From contig CAVWLJ010000011.1 of the NCBI GenBank assembly GCA_963755755.1, forward strand, positions 248,001-312,000: a DNA stretch of 64,000 nt, given 5' to 3'. The translations under genes and the position numbers were made by a program. Of the stretch, positions 34,973 through 43,673 are shown piece after piece; position 1 is the first letter of the stretch; every line of letters begins with the position of its first letter. Origin of the DNA: DATKNA01 sp963755755. GTDB taxonomy: Bacteria > Actinomycetota > Actinomycetes > Actinomycetales > Kineosporiaceae. The notes under the pieces were generated by a model. It was given only the letters and a program-made list of their open reading frames with translations. It did no database searches and was not told the DNA's origin.

Positions 34973-36076
34973 TTGAAGATCACCAGAACGATCGGGGTGC
35001 TGAGTACCGCGGCCGTGGCGTCCGCGCTGCTCACCGCCTGCTCCACCGGTGACAGCGGGACCAGCTCCACTACGGCGGCGGCGGCGGGCGGCGGCAGTTC
35101 GCAGTCGTCGAACTGCCCCCTCGTCGGCGCACCCGACCCGGGCAACTCGACCCCGCCGTCGGGCGTCGCGAACGCGACCGGTGCCCCGAAGCTGACGAAG
35201 AAGAGCACCTACAACGTCGCGTTCAGCCAGAACGCGAGCAACAACCCCTGGCGGCTGGCGGAGACGGCGAGCTTCAAGGAGGAGGCGTCCAAGCGCGGCT
35301 GGAAGCTGACGGTCACCGACGCGAACAACGACCAGGCCAAGCAGATCCAGGACATCAAGGGCCTCATCGCGCAGAAGCCGGACGCCCTGTTCATCGCACC
35401 GATCACCGAGCAGTTGGGCAACGTGGTCAAGCAGGCGGGCGCGGCCGGGATCCCGGTGTTCCTCGTCGACCGCGACGTCGACCACAGCGTCGCCAAGCCG
35501 GGCCAGGACTTCGTCTCGGTCATGACCTCCGACTTCGTCCAGGAGGGCAAGCGGGCGGCCTGGGCGATGGCGAACGCGACCGGCGGCAACGCCAAGATCA
35601 TCGAGCTGGAGGGCACGACCGGCGCCTCCCCCGCGATCGACCGCAAGAAGGGCTTCGACGAGGCCATCAAGGCCTGCCCCGGCATGAAGATCATCGCGAG
35701 CCAGGACGGTGACTTCACCCGCGTCAAGGGCCGCTCGGTCGCGCAGACGCTGCTCCAGTCGCACCCGGACGCGACGGCGATCTACGCCCACAACGACGAG
35801 ATGGCGGTCGGCGCGATCGCCGCGATCAAGGCGGCCGGCAAGACGCCGGGCAAGGACATCAAGCTCGTCAGCATCGACGGCGAGAAGGACGGGCTCGCGG
35901 CGATCCAGAAGGGCGAGCTGTACACGGTCGTGGAGTGCTCGCCGCGCTTCGGGCCGAAGGCCTTCGACACGATGGAGCAGTACGCGAGCGGCAAGCCGAC
36001 GCCGGTGGCACTGATCAACACCGACCGCCTCTTCAACTCCCAGAACGCGGCCCAGCTGTTCAACACCGCCTTCTGA
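34973..36076 (+). CDS. ytfQ: Sugar ABC transporter substrate-binding lipoprotein (YtfQ-like)
   Basis: Periplasmic-binding-protein-fold lipoprotein of 367 residues. The signal peptide KITRTIGVLSTAAVASALLTAC ends at a lipobox (L-T-A-C), so it is membrane-anchored. The mature domain has VAFSQNASNNPWRLAETASFKEEA, ALFIAPITEQLGNVVKQA, VFLVDRDVDHS, GTTGASPAIDRKKGFDEAI, SQDGDFTRVKGRSVAQTLL, YAHNDEMAVGAIAAIKAAGK and VSIDGEKDGLAAI. The GTTGAS..DRKKGF..A and DGDFTR.KG segments match the galactofuranose-binding YtfQ better than RbsB. The start is TTG at 34973, fixed by the GAGGAG site. First gene of a ytfQ–ytfR–ytfT–yjfF-like operon. Confidence 0.88.
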   Translation: MKITRTIGVLSTAAVASALLTACSTGDSGTSSTTAAAAGGGSSQSSNCPLVGAPDPGNSTPPSGVANATGAPKLTKKSTYNVAFSQNASNNPWRLAETASFKEEASKRGWKLTVTDANNDQAKQIQDIKGLIAQKPDALFIAPITEQLGNVVKQAGAAGIPVFLVDRDVDHSVAKPGQDFVSVMTSDFVQEGKRAAWAMANATGGNAKIIELEGTTGASPAIDRKKGFDEAIKACPGMKIIASQDGDFTRVKGRSVAQTLLQSHPDATAIYAHNDEMAVGAIAAIKAAGKTPGKDIKLVSIDGEKDGLAAIQKGELYTVVECSPRFGPKAFDTMEQYASGKPTPVALINTDRLFNSQNAAQLFNTAF

Positions 36077-36081
36077 CCGTT

Positions 36082-36122
36082 CCGATGCCGCGGCCGGCGC
36101 CTCCCGCCGGCCGCGGCATCGG
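36082..36122 (+). terminator. Intercistronic hairpin after ytfQ
   Basis: A perfect 18-bp stem (left arm 36082–36099, right arm 36105–36122; arms begin CCGATGCCGCGG and end CCGCGGCATCGG) with a 5-nt loop CCTCC. It starts 5 nt after the ytfQ stop and lies 39 nt before the ATPase gene. There is no T-run. It most likely acts as a partial terminator or 3' stabiliser that raises binding-protein mRNA over the rest of the operon. Confidence 0.75.
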
Positions 36123-36160
36123 TCGTGCCGTCAGCGAGGGACAGACGCGAAGGGGGAGCG

Positions 36161-37747
36161 ATGGCCGACGACGACGTCCTGCTGTCCATGACCGGGGTCG
36201 ACAAGGCCTTCAACGGGGTGCCCGCCCTGCGGAAGGCGAGCTTCGAGGTCCGGCGCGGCGAGGTGCACGCCCTCATCGGACAGAACGGCGCCGGCAAGTC
36301 CACCCTGATCAAGATTCTCACCGGGGTGTACGACCGCGACGCCGGCGACGTCGTGTTCGACGGGCGTCCCGTCCGCTTCAGCGGCCCGCACGAGGCGCAG
36401 CTGGGCGGCATCGCCACCATCTACCAGGAGGTCAACCTCGTCGGGTACCGCTCGCTCGCCGAGAACGTGTTCCTCGGGCGCGAGCCGCGCCGGTTCGGCC
36501 TGATCGACTGGGGCCGGATGAACGCGGAGGCGGCGCGGATCCTCGCCTCGTTCGGCCTCGACGTCGACGTGACGCGCCCGCTGAACAGCTACGCCGTCGC
36601 GACCCAGCAGCTCACAGCGATCGCGCGGGCCGTCTCCATCGAGGCCCGGCTCGTGATCATGGACGAGCCGACCTCGTCGCTCGCGGACGCCGAGGTCGAG
36701 GTGCTCTTCGGCGTCATCCGCAGGCTCAAGGCGGACGGCGTCTCGGTCGTCTTCGTCTCCCACAAGCTCGACGAGCTCTACGCCATCTGCGACCGGGTGA
36801 CGATCATGCGGGACGGCCGCACGGTGCACGTCACACAGATGAGCGAGGTGAGCCGGATCGAGCTCGTCACGATGATGCTCGGCCGCGAGCTCGCCGAGCA
36901 GCTCAGCCACCGCCGCAGCGCCCAGGAGGGCGCCGTCGAGGGACCTACGCTCCTCGAGGCGACCGGGCTCAAGCGCGGCCGGATGCTCGACGGGGTCGAC
37001 GTCCAGGTGCGCCGCGGCGAGGTCGTCGGCCTCGCCGGCCTGCTCGGTTCCGGTCGCACCGAGACCGCGCGGGCCGTGTTCGGCGCGGACCCGCTCGACG
37101 AGGGCACCGTCGAGATCAAGGGCGAGGTCCGCCGGCTGCGCTCGCCACGCGACGCCATCCGGCAGCGTCTCGGCCTGATTCCCGAGGACCGCAAGACCGA
37201 AGGGATCGTGCCGGAGATGTCGGTGCGCGAGAACCTGACCCTCGCGCTGCTGCCTCGGCTCACCCGCAGGGGCATCCTGGACGGCCGCCGCCAGCGCGAG
37301 GTCGTGGAGGAGTTCGTTCAGGCCCTCGGCATCAAGCTGGCGGACGCCGACCAGCCGATCCGGGAGCTCTCCGGCGGGAACCAGCAGAAGGTGATCCTGG
37401 CCCGATGGCTCTGCACGAAACCGGAACTGCTCATCCTGGACGAGCCCACGCGCGGCGTGGACGTCGGCGCGAAGCGGGACATCCAGTCGATCATCAGACG
37501 CCTGGCGGACGACGGCCTCGGCGTGCTCCTCGTGTCCTCGGAGGTGGAGGAACTCGTGGCCGACACCGACCGGGTCGTGGTGCTGCGCGACGGGCGCAGC
37601 GTCGCGGAGCTCGACGGCGACGACATCCAGGAGGACCAGATCCTCGAGGCGATGGCCACGGGCAGCGCCGCGGGCGTCAGCACGGCCGCCGTGGCCACCT
37701 CCGACGGCACGCTGGATGCCCCTACCGGGACGGGAGGTGCGGCATGA
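36161..37747 (+). CDS. ytfR: Sugar ABC transporter ATP-binding protein, two fused ABC domains (YtfR/RbsA type)
   Basis: A 528-residue carbohydrate importer ATPase. ABC domain 1 has Walker A LIGQNGAGKSTLIKIL, a degenerate signature SYAVATQQLTAIARAVS and Walker B RLVIMDEPTSSL. Domain 2 has a degenerate Walker A region GLAGLLGSGRTETARAVFG, the intact signature ELSGGNQQKVILARWL and Walker B LLILDEPTRGVDVG. This asymmetry is usual for CUT2 importers. The ATG at 36161 follows AGGGGGAG. Its TGA overlaps the first permease ATG (ATGA). Works with the YtfQ-like lipoprotein and two permeases. Confidence 0.93.
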   Translation: MADDDVLLSMTGVDKAFNGVPALRKASFEVRRGEVHALIGQNGAGKSTLIKILTGVYDRDAGDVVFDGRPVRFSGPHEAQLGGIATIYQEVNLVGYRSLAENVFLGREPRRFGLIDWGRMNAEAARILASFGLDVDVTRPLNSYAVATQQLTAIARAVSIEARLVIMDEPTSSLADAEVEVLFGVIRRLKADGVSVVFVSHKLDELYAICDRVTIMRDGRTVHVTQMSEVSRIELVTMMLGRELAEQLSHRRSAQEGAVEGPTLLEATGLKRGRMLDGVDVQVRRGEVVGLAGLLGSGRTETARAVFGADPLDEGTVEIKGEVRRLRSPRDAIRQRLGLIPEDRKTEGIVPEMSVRENLTLALLPRLTRRGILDGRRQREVVEEFVQALGIKLADADQPIRELSGGNQQKVILARWLCTKPELLILDEPTRGVDVGAKRDIQSIIRRLADDGLGVLLVSSEVEELVADTDRVVVLRDGRSVAELDGDDIQEDQILEAMATGSAAGVSTAAVATSDGTLDAPTGTGGAA

Positions 37748-38743
37748 GCGACGACCTGCTCGACGCGCCCGCGGCGTCCCCGGTCGCCGACGCCCCGCCG
37801 CCGCGCCGCAGGACGAGCTGGCAACGCCTTGCCCAGCGGTACGGCGCCCTGGCCGTCCTCGTCGTGCTGGTCGTGTACAACGCGATCGCCACCCCCTTCT
37901 TCCTGACCTTCCAGACCGTCGTCAACACGCACCTGCAGCAGGCGGCACCCATCGCGATCGTGGCGCTGGGCGAGGCACTCGTGATCTCGACGGGTGGGAT
38001 CGACCTCTCCGTCGGCTCGGTGATGGCGATCGCCGGCCAGGTCGGCGCGCTGCTGATCGTGAACGGCGCCGGCGCCTACCTCTCCTGGACCGCGGCACTG
38101 CTCGTGGCGCTCGCCTGCGGACTCTTCAACGGGACGCTCGTGACGCGCTTCGGCGTCCAGCCGATCATCGCCACCCTCATCCTGCTCATCGCCGGCCGGG
38201 GGGTCGCCCAGCTCATCACCGGCGGCAACCTGCAGGACTTCGACGACCCGCTGTTCCAGGCCGTCGGGCCTCGGCCGCGCCGCCGGGCTGCCGATGCAGG
38301 TCGCCATCTGCGGCTTCGTCGCGCTCGGTCTCTTCGCCGTCGTCCGGTGGACCACGCTCGGCCGCTACCTGGTGGCCGTCGGCGGCAACGAGCGTGCCGC
38401 CAGGCTCGCCGGCGTGCCGGTGGGCAGGACCAAGATGATCGCCTACGCGACGTCCGCCGTGCTCGCCGGGCTCGTGGGCCTCATCACGATCGCCAACGTG
38501 TCGTCGTCCGACGCGAACAACACCGGGCTCGGCGTCGAGCTCTCCGCGATCGCCGCCGTCGCGGTCGCCGGAATCCCGCTCACCGGCGGCCGGATGAGCG
38601 TCGGCGGCACCCTGATCGGCGCCCTCACGCTGCTGCTGCTGCAGAACACGCTGATCGCGCACGGCGTCTCGACCGACATCGCGCAGATCATCCAGGGCCT
38701 CGTGATCATCCTTGCTCTGTACGTCCAGCGGAGTTCGAGGTGA
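37744..38743 (+). CDS. ytfT: CUT2-family sugar ABC transporter permease 1 (YtfT-like)
   Basis: Integral membrane permease of 333 residues after correction. Characteristic segments are PIAIVALGEALVISTGGIDLSVGSVMAIAGQVGA, GLFNGTLVTRFGVQPIIATLILLIAGRG, GRYLVAVGGNERAARLAGVPVGRTKM and AVAGIPLTGGRMSVGGTLIGAL. The N-terminus is a 25-residue cytoplasmic tail. The frame breaks at 38266–38270: DPLFQAVG then LGRAAGLPMQVAICGFVALG. One CG restored (GGGCCTCGG to GGGCGCCTCGG) gives VGRLGRAAG. The ATG at 37744 overlaps the ATPase stop. Two separate permease genes in the operon are the feature that distinguishes YtfQRT–YjfF from ribose RbsABC systems. Confidence 0.9.
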
Positions 38744-38747
38744 GGGC

Positions 38748-39782
38748 ATGACGACGACTCCCACCCCCGCCGCGGCGCCCTCCGGGTCGCGCACCGCCAC
38801 CGGCGGTGCCCGGCTGGTCGCCGCACTGCAGACCCAGGGCTCGGTGATCAGCGCCGTCCTCGTCGCGCTGCTCGTCCTCGGCGCGCTGCGCTACGGCAGC
38901 CAGTTCGCCACCGGGTTCAACGCGCAGTCGGTGCTCGCCGACGATGCCAAGTACGCGCTCGTCGCGCTGGGCATGACGCTCGTCATCATGACCGGCGGCA
39001 TCGACCTCTCCGTGGGGGCTGTCGCCCTGCTCGGGGGCGTCGTCGCGGCGCAGCAGAGCGGCCGCGGATTCCTGCTCGCCGCCCTCGCCGGGTTGGCTGT
39101 CGGTACGGTCGCCGGTCTCGTCAACGGCCTGCTCGTGACCCGGCTGCGGCTGCAGCCCTTCATCGTCACGCTCGCCATGCTGCTGATGGCACGCGGTCTC
39201 GCCGGGCAGCTCTCGCACGACGCCGGCGTCACGGCGGACGCCTCCAGCGGTTTCCAGGGCCTCTCGACGTGGTCGCTGTTCGGATTGCCGATCTCCGCGC
39301 TCACGGTCGTCCTGCTCTACCTCGTCGTCGCGGCCGTGGTCCGCTGGACGCCGTTCGGCCGGCAGGTGCTCGCCATCGGCGGCAACGAGGACGCCTCCCG
39401 CCTGATGGGCCTGCGCGTCGACGTCGTCAAGACCGCCGTCTACGTGATCTCCGGCGCGCTGGCCGGACTCGCCGGGGTCTTCCTCGCCGCGCAGACCGGC
39501 AGCGTCGCGACGGGCGCCGGCCTGGGCTGGGAGCTGTCGGCCATCGCCGCTGTCGTCGTCGGCGGCACGCTGCTCACCGGTGGCGTGGGCTCCGTGCTCG
39601 CGACGGGCATCGGGGTCGGGCTCCTTCAGCTGATCTTCAACCTCATCACGTTCGAGAACGGCAAGCACATCATCTCGATCAGCCAGTACTGGGAGTCGGT
39701 GATCCGCGGCGCCTTCCTCCTCGTCGTCGTCCTGCTGCAGGTCAGGATCGTGCGCCGGCGGCGCAAAGAGGGAACGGCGTGA
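38748..39782 (+). CDS. yjfF: CUT2-family sugar ABC transporter permease 2 (YjfF-like)
   Basis: A 344-residue permease paralogous to the preceding gene. Segments include DDAKYALVALGMTLVIMTGGIDLSVGAVALLGGV, LVNGLLVTRLRLQPFIVTLAMLLMARGLAGQ, FGRQVLAIGGNEDASRLMGLRVDVVKTAVYVISGALAG, and VGGTLLTGGVGSVLATGIGVGLLQLIFNLI. The ATG at 38748 lies 4 nt after the previous stop with GAGGTGAGG upstream. It completes a four-gene importer whose binding protein resembles galactofuranose-specific YtfQ; no sugar kinase or catabolic gene for that sugar follows, because the next gene is ileS. Substrate remains inferred. Confidence 0.9.
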   Translation: MTTTPTPAAAPSGSRTATGGARLVAALQTQGSVISAVLVALLVLGALRYGSQFATGFNAQSVLADDAKYALVALGMTLVIMTGGIDLSVGAVALLGGVVAAQQSGRGFLLAALAGLAVGTVAGLVNGLLVTRLRLQPFIVTLAMLLMARGLAGQLSHDAGVTADASSGFQGLSTWSLFGLPISALTVVLLYLVVAAVVRWTPFGRQVLAIGGNEDASRLMGLRVDVVKTAVYVISGALAGLAGVFLAAQTGSVATGAGLGWELSAIAAVVVGGTLLTGGVGSVLATGIGVGLLQLIFNLITFENGKHIISISQYWESVIRGAFLLVVVLLQVRIVRRRRKEGTA

Positions 39783-39825
39783 CGACGACGGAATCCCCGC
39801 GGCGGCCGCGACGTTGCGGGCGGTA

Positions 39826-40069
39826 GCATTTCCAGCACAGGCGTCGACCCGGCCATCACCGGTGAGCCTCCGGAAGAACGGGACCTCCGTCCAGAGGTCC
39901 TCAGTAGAACCGGACGGGAGCGGCCCGTCACAGCCGTCAACGAGCGGCCGTTCCCCGTTCTCGGACGGGCGGACGGCAAGCGAGGTGGTACCGCGGTGCC
40001 GACCGGCCGGACGCCGGGCGACGTCGTCCTCGCGCGGCAGGTCTGAGCGCGCACGAGGAGAGGCTCGCG
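39826..40069 (+). promoter_or_regulatory. Isoleucine T-box riboswitch upstream of ileS
   Basis: The leader carries the conserved T-box element at 39978–40000 (AAGCGAGGTGGTACCGCGG core), whose TGG can pair with the tRNA acceptor end. A short Stem I candidate lies at 39850–39862, where CCGG and CCGG arms enclose CCATCA with the isoleucine specifier ATC at 39855–39857. A GAGGAG ribosome-binding site at 40055–40060 lies 9 nt before the GTG start. There is no terminator T-run, and actinobacterial ileS T-boxes with ultra-short Stem I are known to control translation. Here uncharged tRNA-Ile should free the ribosome-binding site. Confidence 0.9.
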
Positions 40070-43000
40070 GTGAGCTACCCCAAGGATCGCCCTGGCGACG
40101 TCCCGTCGACCCCACGGTTCCCGGAGATCGAGGACCGGGTCCTCAAGTACTGGGACGCCGACGGCACGTTCGTGGCGAGCGTCGAGCAGCGCTCCGCCGG
40201 CACGGACGGCGACAACGAGTTCGTCTTCTACGACGGCCCTCCCTTCGCCAACGGCCTGCCGCACTACGGCCACCTGCTCACCGGGTACGTGAAGGACGTC
40301 GTGCCGCGCTACGAGACCATGCGCGGCCGCCGGGTGGAGCGCCGGTTCGGCTGGGACTGCCACGGGCTGCCCGCCGAGGTCGAGGCCGAGAAGCAGCTCG
40401 GCATCACGCACAAGTCCCAGATCGACGACCTCGGCGTCGCCGCGTTCAACGACGCCTGCCGCACGTCGGTGCTGCGCTACACGCAGGACTGGGAGGAGTA
40501 CGTCCGCCGGCAGGCCCGCTGGGTCGACTTCGAGCACGACTACAAGACGCTCGACCTCGACTACATGGAGAGCGTGCTGTGGGCGTTCAAGACGCTCTGG
40601 GACAAGGGCCTGGTCTACGAGGGCTTCCGCGTGCTCGCCTACTGCTGGCGCTGCGAGACGCCGCTGAGCAACACCGAGACCCGCATGGACGACGTCTACC
40701 GGCAGCGGCAGGACCCGGCCAGCACGGTGTGGCTCGAGCTGGAGACCGGCGAGCGCATGCTGGCCTGGACGACGATGCCGTGGACGCTCGTGCCGAACAG
40801 CAACCTCGTCGTCGGCCCGGACATCGACTACGCGGTGCTCGAGCTGCCCGACGGTCACCGCTACGTGATCGCCGAATCGCGGGTGGACGCGTACGCGACG
40901 GAACTGGCCGGCGCGAAGAAGGTCGACAGCCGCAAGGGCACCGACTTCGCGGGTCTCAAGTACGCGCCGGTGTTCGAGTTCCTGCAGGAGAGCTACGAGG
41001 CCGTCCCGGCCGCGTTCACGGTGCTGGTGGGCGACTTCGTCTCCACCGAGGAGGGCACCGGCATCGTCCAGGTCGCCCCGTCGCACGGTGAGGACGACTT
41101 CGCCATCGTCACGGCCGCCGGCGTGCCCGTCGTGATGACGGTGGACGCGCAGGGCCGGTTCAACAACCTCGCGCCGCGGTTCGAGGGTCTGCAGGTGTTC
41201 GAGGCGAACGCGCCGCTGCTCCGGGAGCTGCGGGACCGCGGGATGCTCTTCCGCCGGGACAGCTACGACCACCCCTACCCGCACTGCTGGCGCTGCGACA
41301 ACCCGCTGATCTACCGGGCGGTGTCGTCCTGGTTCGTCAAGGTCACGGACGTCAAGGACCGGATGGTCGAGCTGAACCAGCAGATCCGCTGGGTGCCCGA
41401 GCACATCAAGGACGGCTCGTTCGGCAAGTGGCTGGAGAACGCCCGCGACTGGTCGATCAGCCGCAACCGGTACTGGGGCAGCCCGATCCCCGTGTGGGTG
41501 AGCGACGATCCGCAGTACCCGCGCGTCGACGTCTACGGCAGCCTCGACGAGCTCGAGCGCGACTTCGGCGTCCGCCCGACGGATCTGCACCGGCCCTTCG
41601 TCGACGAGCTGACCCGGCCCGAACCCCGACGACCCGACGGGGAACGTCGACGATGCGCCGGGTGCCGGAGGTGCTCGACTGCTGGTTCGAGTCCGGCTCG
41701 ATGCCGTTCGCGCAGGTGCACTACCCGTTCGAGAACGCGCGACTGGTTCGAGCACCACTACCCGGGCGACTTCATCGTCGAGTACATCGGGCAGACCCGT
41801 GGCTGGTTCTACACGCTGCACGTGCTGGCGACGGCGCTCTTCGACCGGCCCGCGTTCCGGACCTGCGTCAGCCACGGGATCCTGCTCGGCGACGACGGCC
41901 GCAAGATGTCCAAGAGCCTGCGGAACTACCCCGACGTCCGCGAGGTCTTCGAGCGCGACGGCTCCGACGCCATGCGGTGGTTCCTCATGTCCTCCCCCGT
42001 GCTGCGGGGCGGCAACCTCATCGTCACCGAGCAGGGCATCCGGGACGGCGTCCGGCAGGTGCTCATCCCGCTGTGGAACGTCTGGTACTTCTTCTCGCTC
42101 TACGCCGACACGGCCGGAGCGGGCGGGTACGACGCCGTCCGGCGCACCGACTCCGCCGACGTCCTCGACCGGTACGTGCTCGCGAAGACGCACGACCTCG
42201 TCGCCGACGTCACGGCGCAGCTCGACGCCTTCGACGTCGCCGGTGCGTGCCAGAGCCTGCGGGAGTTCCTCGACGTCCTCACGAACTGGTACGTGCGCCG
42301 GTCGCGGGAGCGGTTCTGGGCGACCGACGGCGTGACCGACGACGCCCGGGACGCGTTCGACACGCTCTACACCGTGCTGGAGACGGTGACCCGGGTGGCA
42401 GCGCCGCTGCTGCCGCTGACCGCGGAGGAGATCTGGCGCGGGCTCACCGGCGGCCGGAGCGTGCACCTGCTCGACTGGCCCTCCGCGGACGACCTGCCGG
42501 GTGATCCCTCGCTGGTGGCGAGCATGGACCGGGCGCGGGAGGTGGCGTCGACGACGCTCGGTCTGCGGAAGGCGCAGAACCTGCGGGTGCGCCAGCCCTT
42601 GCGCGAGCTCACCGTCGTCGCCGCCGAGCCCGACGAGCTCAAGGCGTTCACGGACGTCGTGGCGGACGAGGTCAACGTCCGGTCGGTGCGCCTGCTCGGG
42701 CTGGACGACGCGGAGGCGACGCAGCTCGGTGTCACGCAGCGGCTCACGGTGAACGCCCGGGCGGCCGGCCCCCGGCTGGGCAAGGACGTGCAGGGCGTGA
42801 TCCGGGCGAGCAAGACCGGGGACTGGGCGGTCCAAGAGGACGGCTCGGTGCTCTGCGGCGGGGTCCCGCTCGAGGAGGGCGAGTACACGCTCGAGACGGT
42901 GGTCGCCGGCGACGGGACCGGGTCGGAGGCCGTCGCGGTGCTGCCGAGCGGCGGTTTCGTCGTCCTCGACGTCACGGTGACGCCGGAGCTCGCCCGCGAG

Positions 43001-43270
43001 GGGCTCGCCCGCGACCTGATCCGGGGCGTCCAGCAAGTCCGCCGGGACGCCGGTCTCGCCGTCGGTGACCGCATCCTGCTCACCGTCGCCGCCGACGACG
43101 ACGGTGTGCTCGCCGCCGTGGAGGAGTTCCGGGCGATGCTCGCGCGGGAGACGCTGGCCATCGACGTCCGGACCCAGCGGGAGGCGCTCGGCGGCTTGCA
43201 CGCCGCCGGCCGCGCGCAGGTGACGCTCGGGGACGGGCGGACCGCGGTGGTCAAGGTCGACCGCCGCTGA
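40070..43270 (+). CDS. ileS: Isoleucyl-tRNA synthetase, eukaryote-like (IleRS2) type
   Basis: Class I synthetase that charges tRNA-Ile; about 1068 residues after correction. The HIGH-type site is PPFANGLPHYGHLLTGYVKD, followed by FGWDCHGLPAEVEAEKQLGI. An editing domain is in the middle (MLAWTTMPWTLVPNSNLVV, GTGIVQVAPSHGEDDF). ARDWSISRNRYWGSPIPVW and the KMSKS loop GRKMSKSLRNYP follow, with a C-terminal anticodon-binding region. Sequence style is the IleRS2 class, commonly less sensitive to mupirocin. Three frame breaks occur within 125 nt at 41619–41622, 41650–41653 and 41735–41741. One restored CG at each yields TRPANPDDPTGNVDAMRRVP and NARDWFEHHY. The GTG start is set by GAGGAG and the T-box leader. 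Confidence 0.96.
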   Translation: MSYPKDRPGDVPSTPRFPEIEDRVLKYWDADGTFVASVEQRSAGTDGDNEFVFYDGPPFANGLPHYGHLLTGYVKDVVPRYETMRGRRVERRFGWDCHGLPAEVEAEKQLGITHKSQIDDLGVAAFNDACRTSVLRYTQDWEEYVRRQARWVDFEHDYKTLDLDYMESVLWAFKTLWDKGLVYEGFRVLAYCWRCETPLSNTETRMDDVYRQRQDPASTVWLELETGERMLAWTTMPWTLVPNSNLVVGPDIDYAVLELPDGHRYVIAESRVDAYATELAGAKKVDSRKGTDFAGLKYAPVFEFLQESYEAVPAAFTVLVGDFVSTEEGTGIVQVAPSHGEDDFAIVTAAGVPVVMTVDAQGRFNNLAPRFEGLQVFEANAPLLRELRDRGMLFRRDSYDHPYPHCWRCDNPLIYRAVSSWFVKVTDVKDRMVELNQQIRWVPEHIKDGSFGKWLENARDWSISRNRYWGSPIPVWVSDDPQYPRVDVYGSLDELERDFGVRPTDLHRPFVDELTRPEPRRPDGERRRCAGCRRCSTAGSSPARCRSRRCTTRSRTRDWFEHHYPGDFIVEYIGQTRGWFYTLHVLATALFDRPAFRTCVSHGILLGDDGRKMSKSLRNYPDVREVFERDGSDAMRWFLMSSPVLRGGNLIVTEQGIRDGVRQVLIPLWNVWYFFSLYADTAGAGGYDAVRRTDSADVLDRYVLAKTHDLVADVTAQLDAFDVAGACQSLREFLDVLTNWYVRRSRERFWATDGVTDDARDAFDTLYTVLETVTRVAAPLLPLTAEEIWRGLTGGRSVHLLDWPSADDLPGDPSLVASMDRAREVASTTLGLRKAQNLRVRQPLRELTVVAAEPDELKAFTDVVADEVNVRSVRLLGLDDAEATQLGVTQRLTVNARAAGPRLGKDVQGVIRASKTGDWAVQEDGSVLCGGVPLEEGEYTLETVVAGDGTGSEAVAVLPSGGFVVLDVTVTPELAREGLARDLIRGVQQVRRDAGLAVGDRILLTVAADDDGVLAAVEEFRAMLARETLAIDVRTQREALGGLHAAGRAQVTLGDGRTAVVKVDRR

Positions 43271-43296
43271 CCCCGGAGCCTGGGCAGACTGACCCC

Positions 43297-43629
43297 ATGA
43301 CTGGGACGACGAAGGACGGGCGCACACTCGACCTCGGCCGGAACGACGCGGAGAAGCGCTACACGGGGGCGGTCGAGGGGCGCGTGGCGGCGTTCGCGGA
43401 GTTCATCCCGACCGGCGAGCTCGTGGTCTTCACGCACACCGAGACCGACCCGGCCTTCGAGGGGCAGGGCGTCGCCTCCACGCTGGTCCGCTGGGCGCTG
43501 GACGACGTCCGCGAGCGCGGCCTCTCCGTCGTGCCGGTCTGCCCGTTCGTCAAGGCGTACATCGGCAAGCACGAGGACGAGTACGGCGACCTCGTCTTCC
43601 GGTCCAGGACCACCGTCCAGAACGACTGA
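43297..43629 (+). CDS. Small GNAT-like acetyltransferase (YjdJ type)
   Basis: A 110-residue single-domain N-acetyltransferase. The acetyl-CoA site is FTHTETDPAFEGQGVASTLVRWALDDVRERG (the Q/R-x-x-G-x-A-type loop), followed by VVPVCPFVKAYIGKHEDEYGDLV, the conserved end of this small family. The N-terminal 20 residues carry GRTLDLGRNDAEKRY. It is read from ATG 43297, 26 nt downstream of ileS on the same strand. The acceptor substrate is unknown. Confidence 0.85.
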   Translation: MTGTTKDGRTLDLGRNDAEKRYTGAVEGRVAAFAEFIPTGELVVFTHTETDPAFEGQGVASTLVRWALDDVRERGLSVVPVCPFVKAYIGKHEDEYGDLVFRSRTTVQND

Positions 43630-43638
43630 CCGAGGCTG

Positions 43639-43673
43639 TTGACTCAGGTTCAATAGTTCTCGACACTGGGCGG
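43639..43673 (+). promoter_or_regulatory. Promoter with overlapping imperfect palindrome, leaderless type
   Basis: TTGACT (43639–43644) and GACACT (43662–43667) are 17 nt apart, and the -10-like element ends 6 nt before the ATG at 43674. Overlapping the -35 element is TTGACTCAGGTTCAA (43639–43653), an imperfect palindrome with TTGA/TCAA ends, as in many TetR-family operators. No TetR gene lies within the window. Confidence 0.5.

Noticed and set aside
34973..39782. Ribose RbsABC transporter
   Set aside because: Two separate permease genes and YtfQ-type motifs in the binding protein favour a YtfQRT–YjfF-like system; no rbsK or rbsD is adjacent.
40070..43270. Programmed ribosomal frameshifting in ileS, purB and others
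   Set aside because: No slippery heptamers or conserved stimulatory structures are seen, and the shared feature is a CG-unit count, not a codon context.
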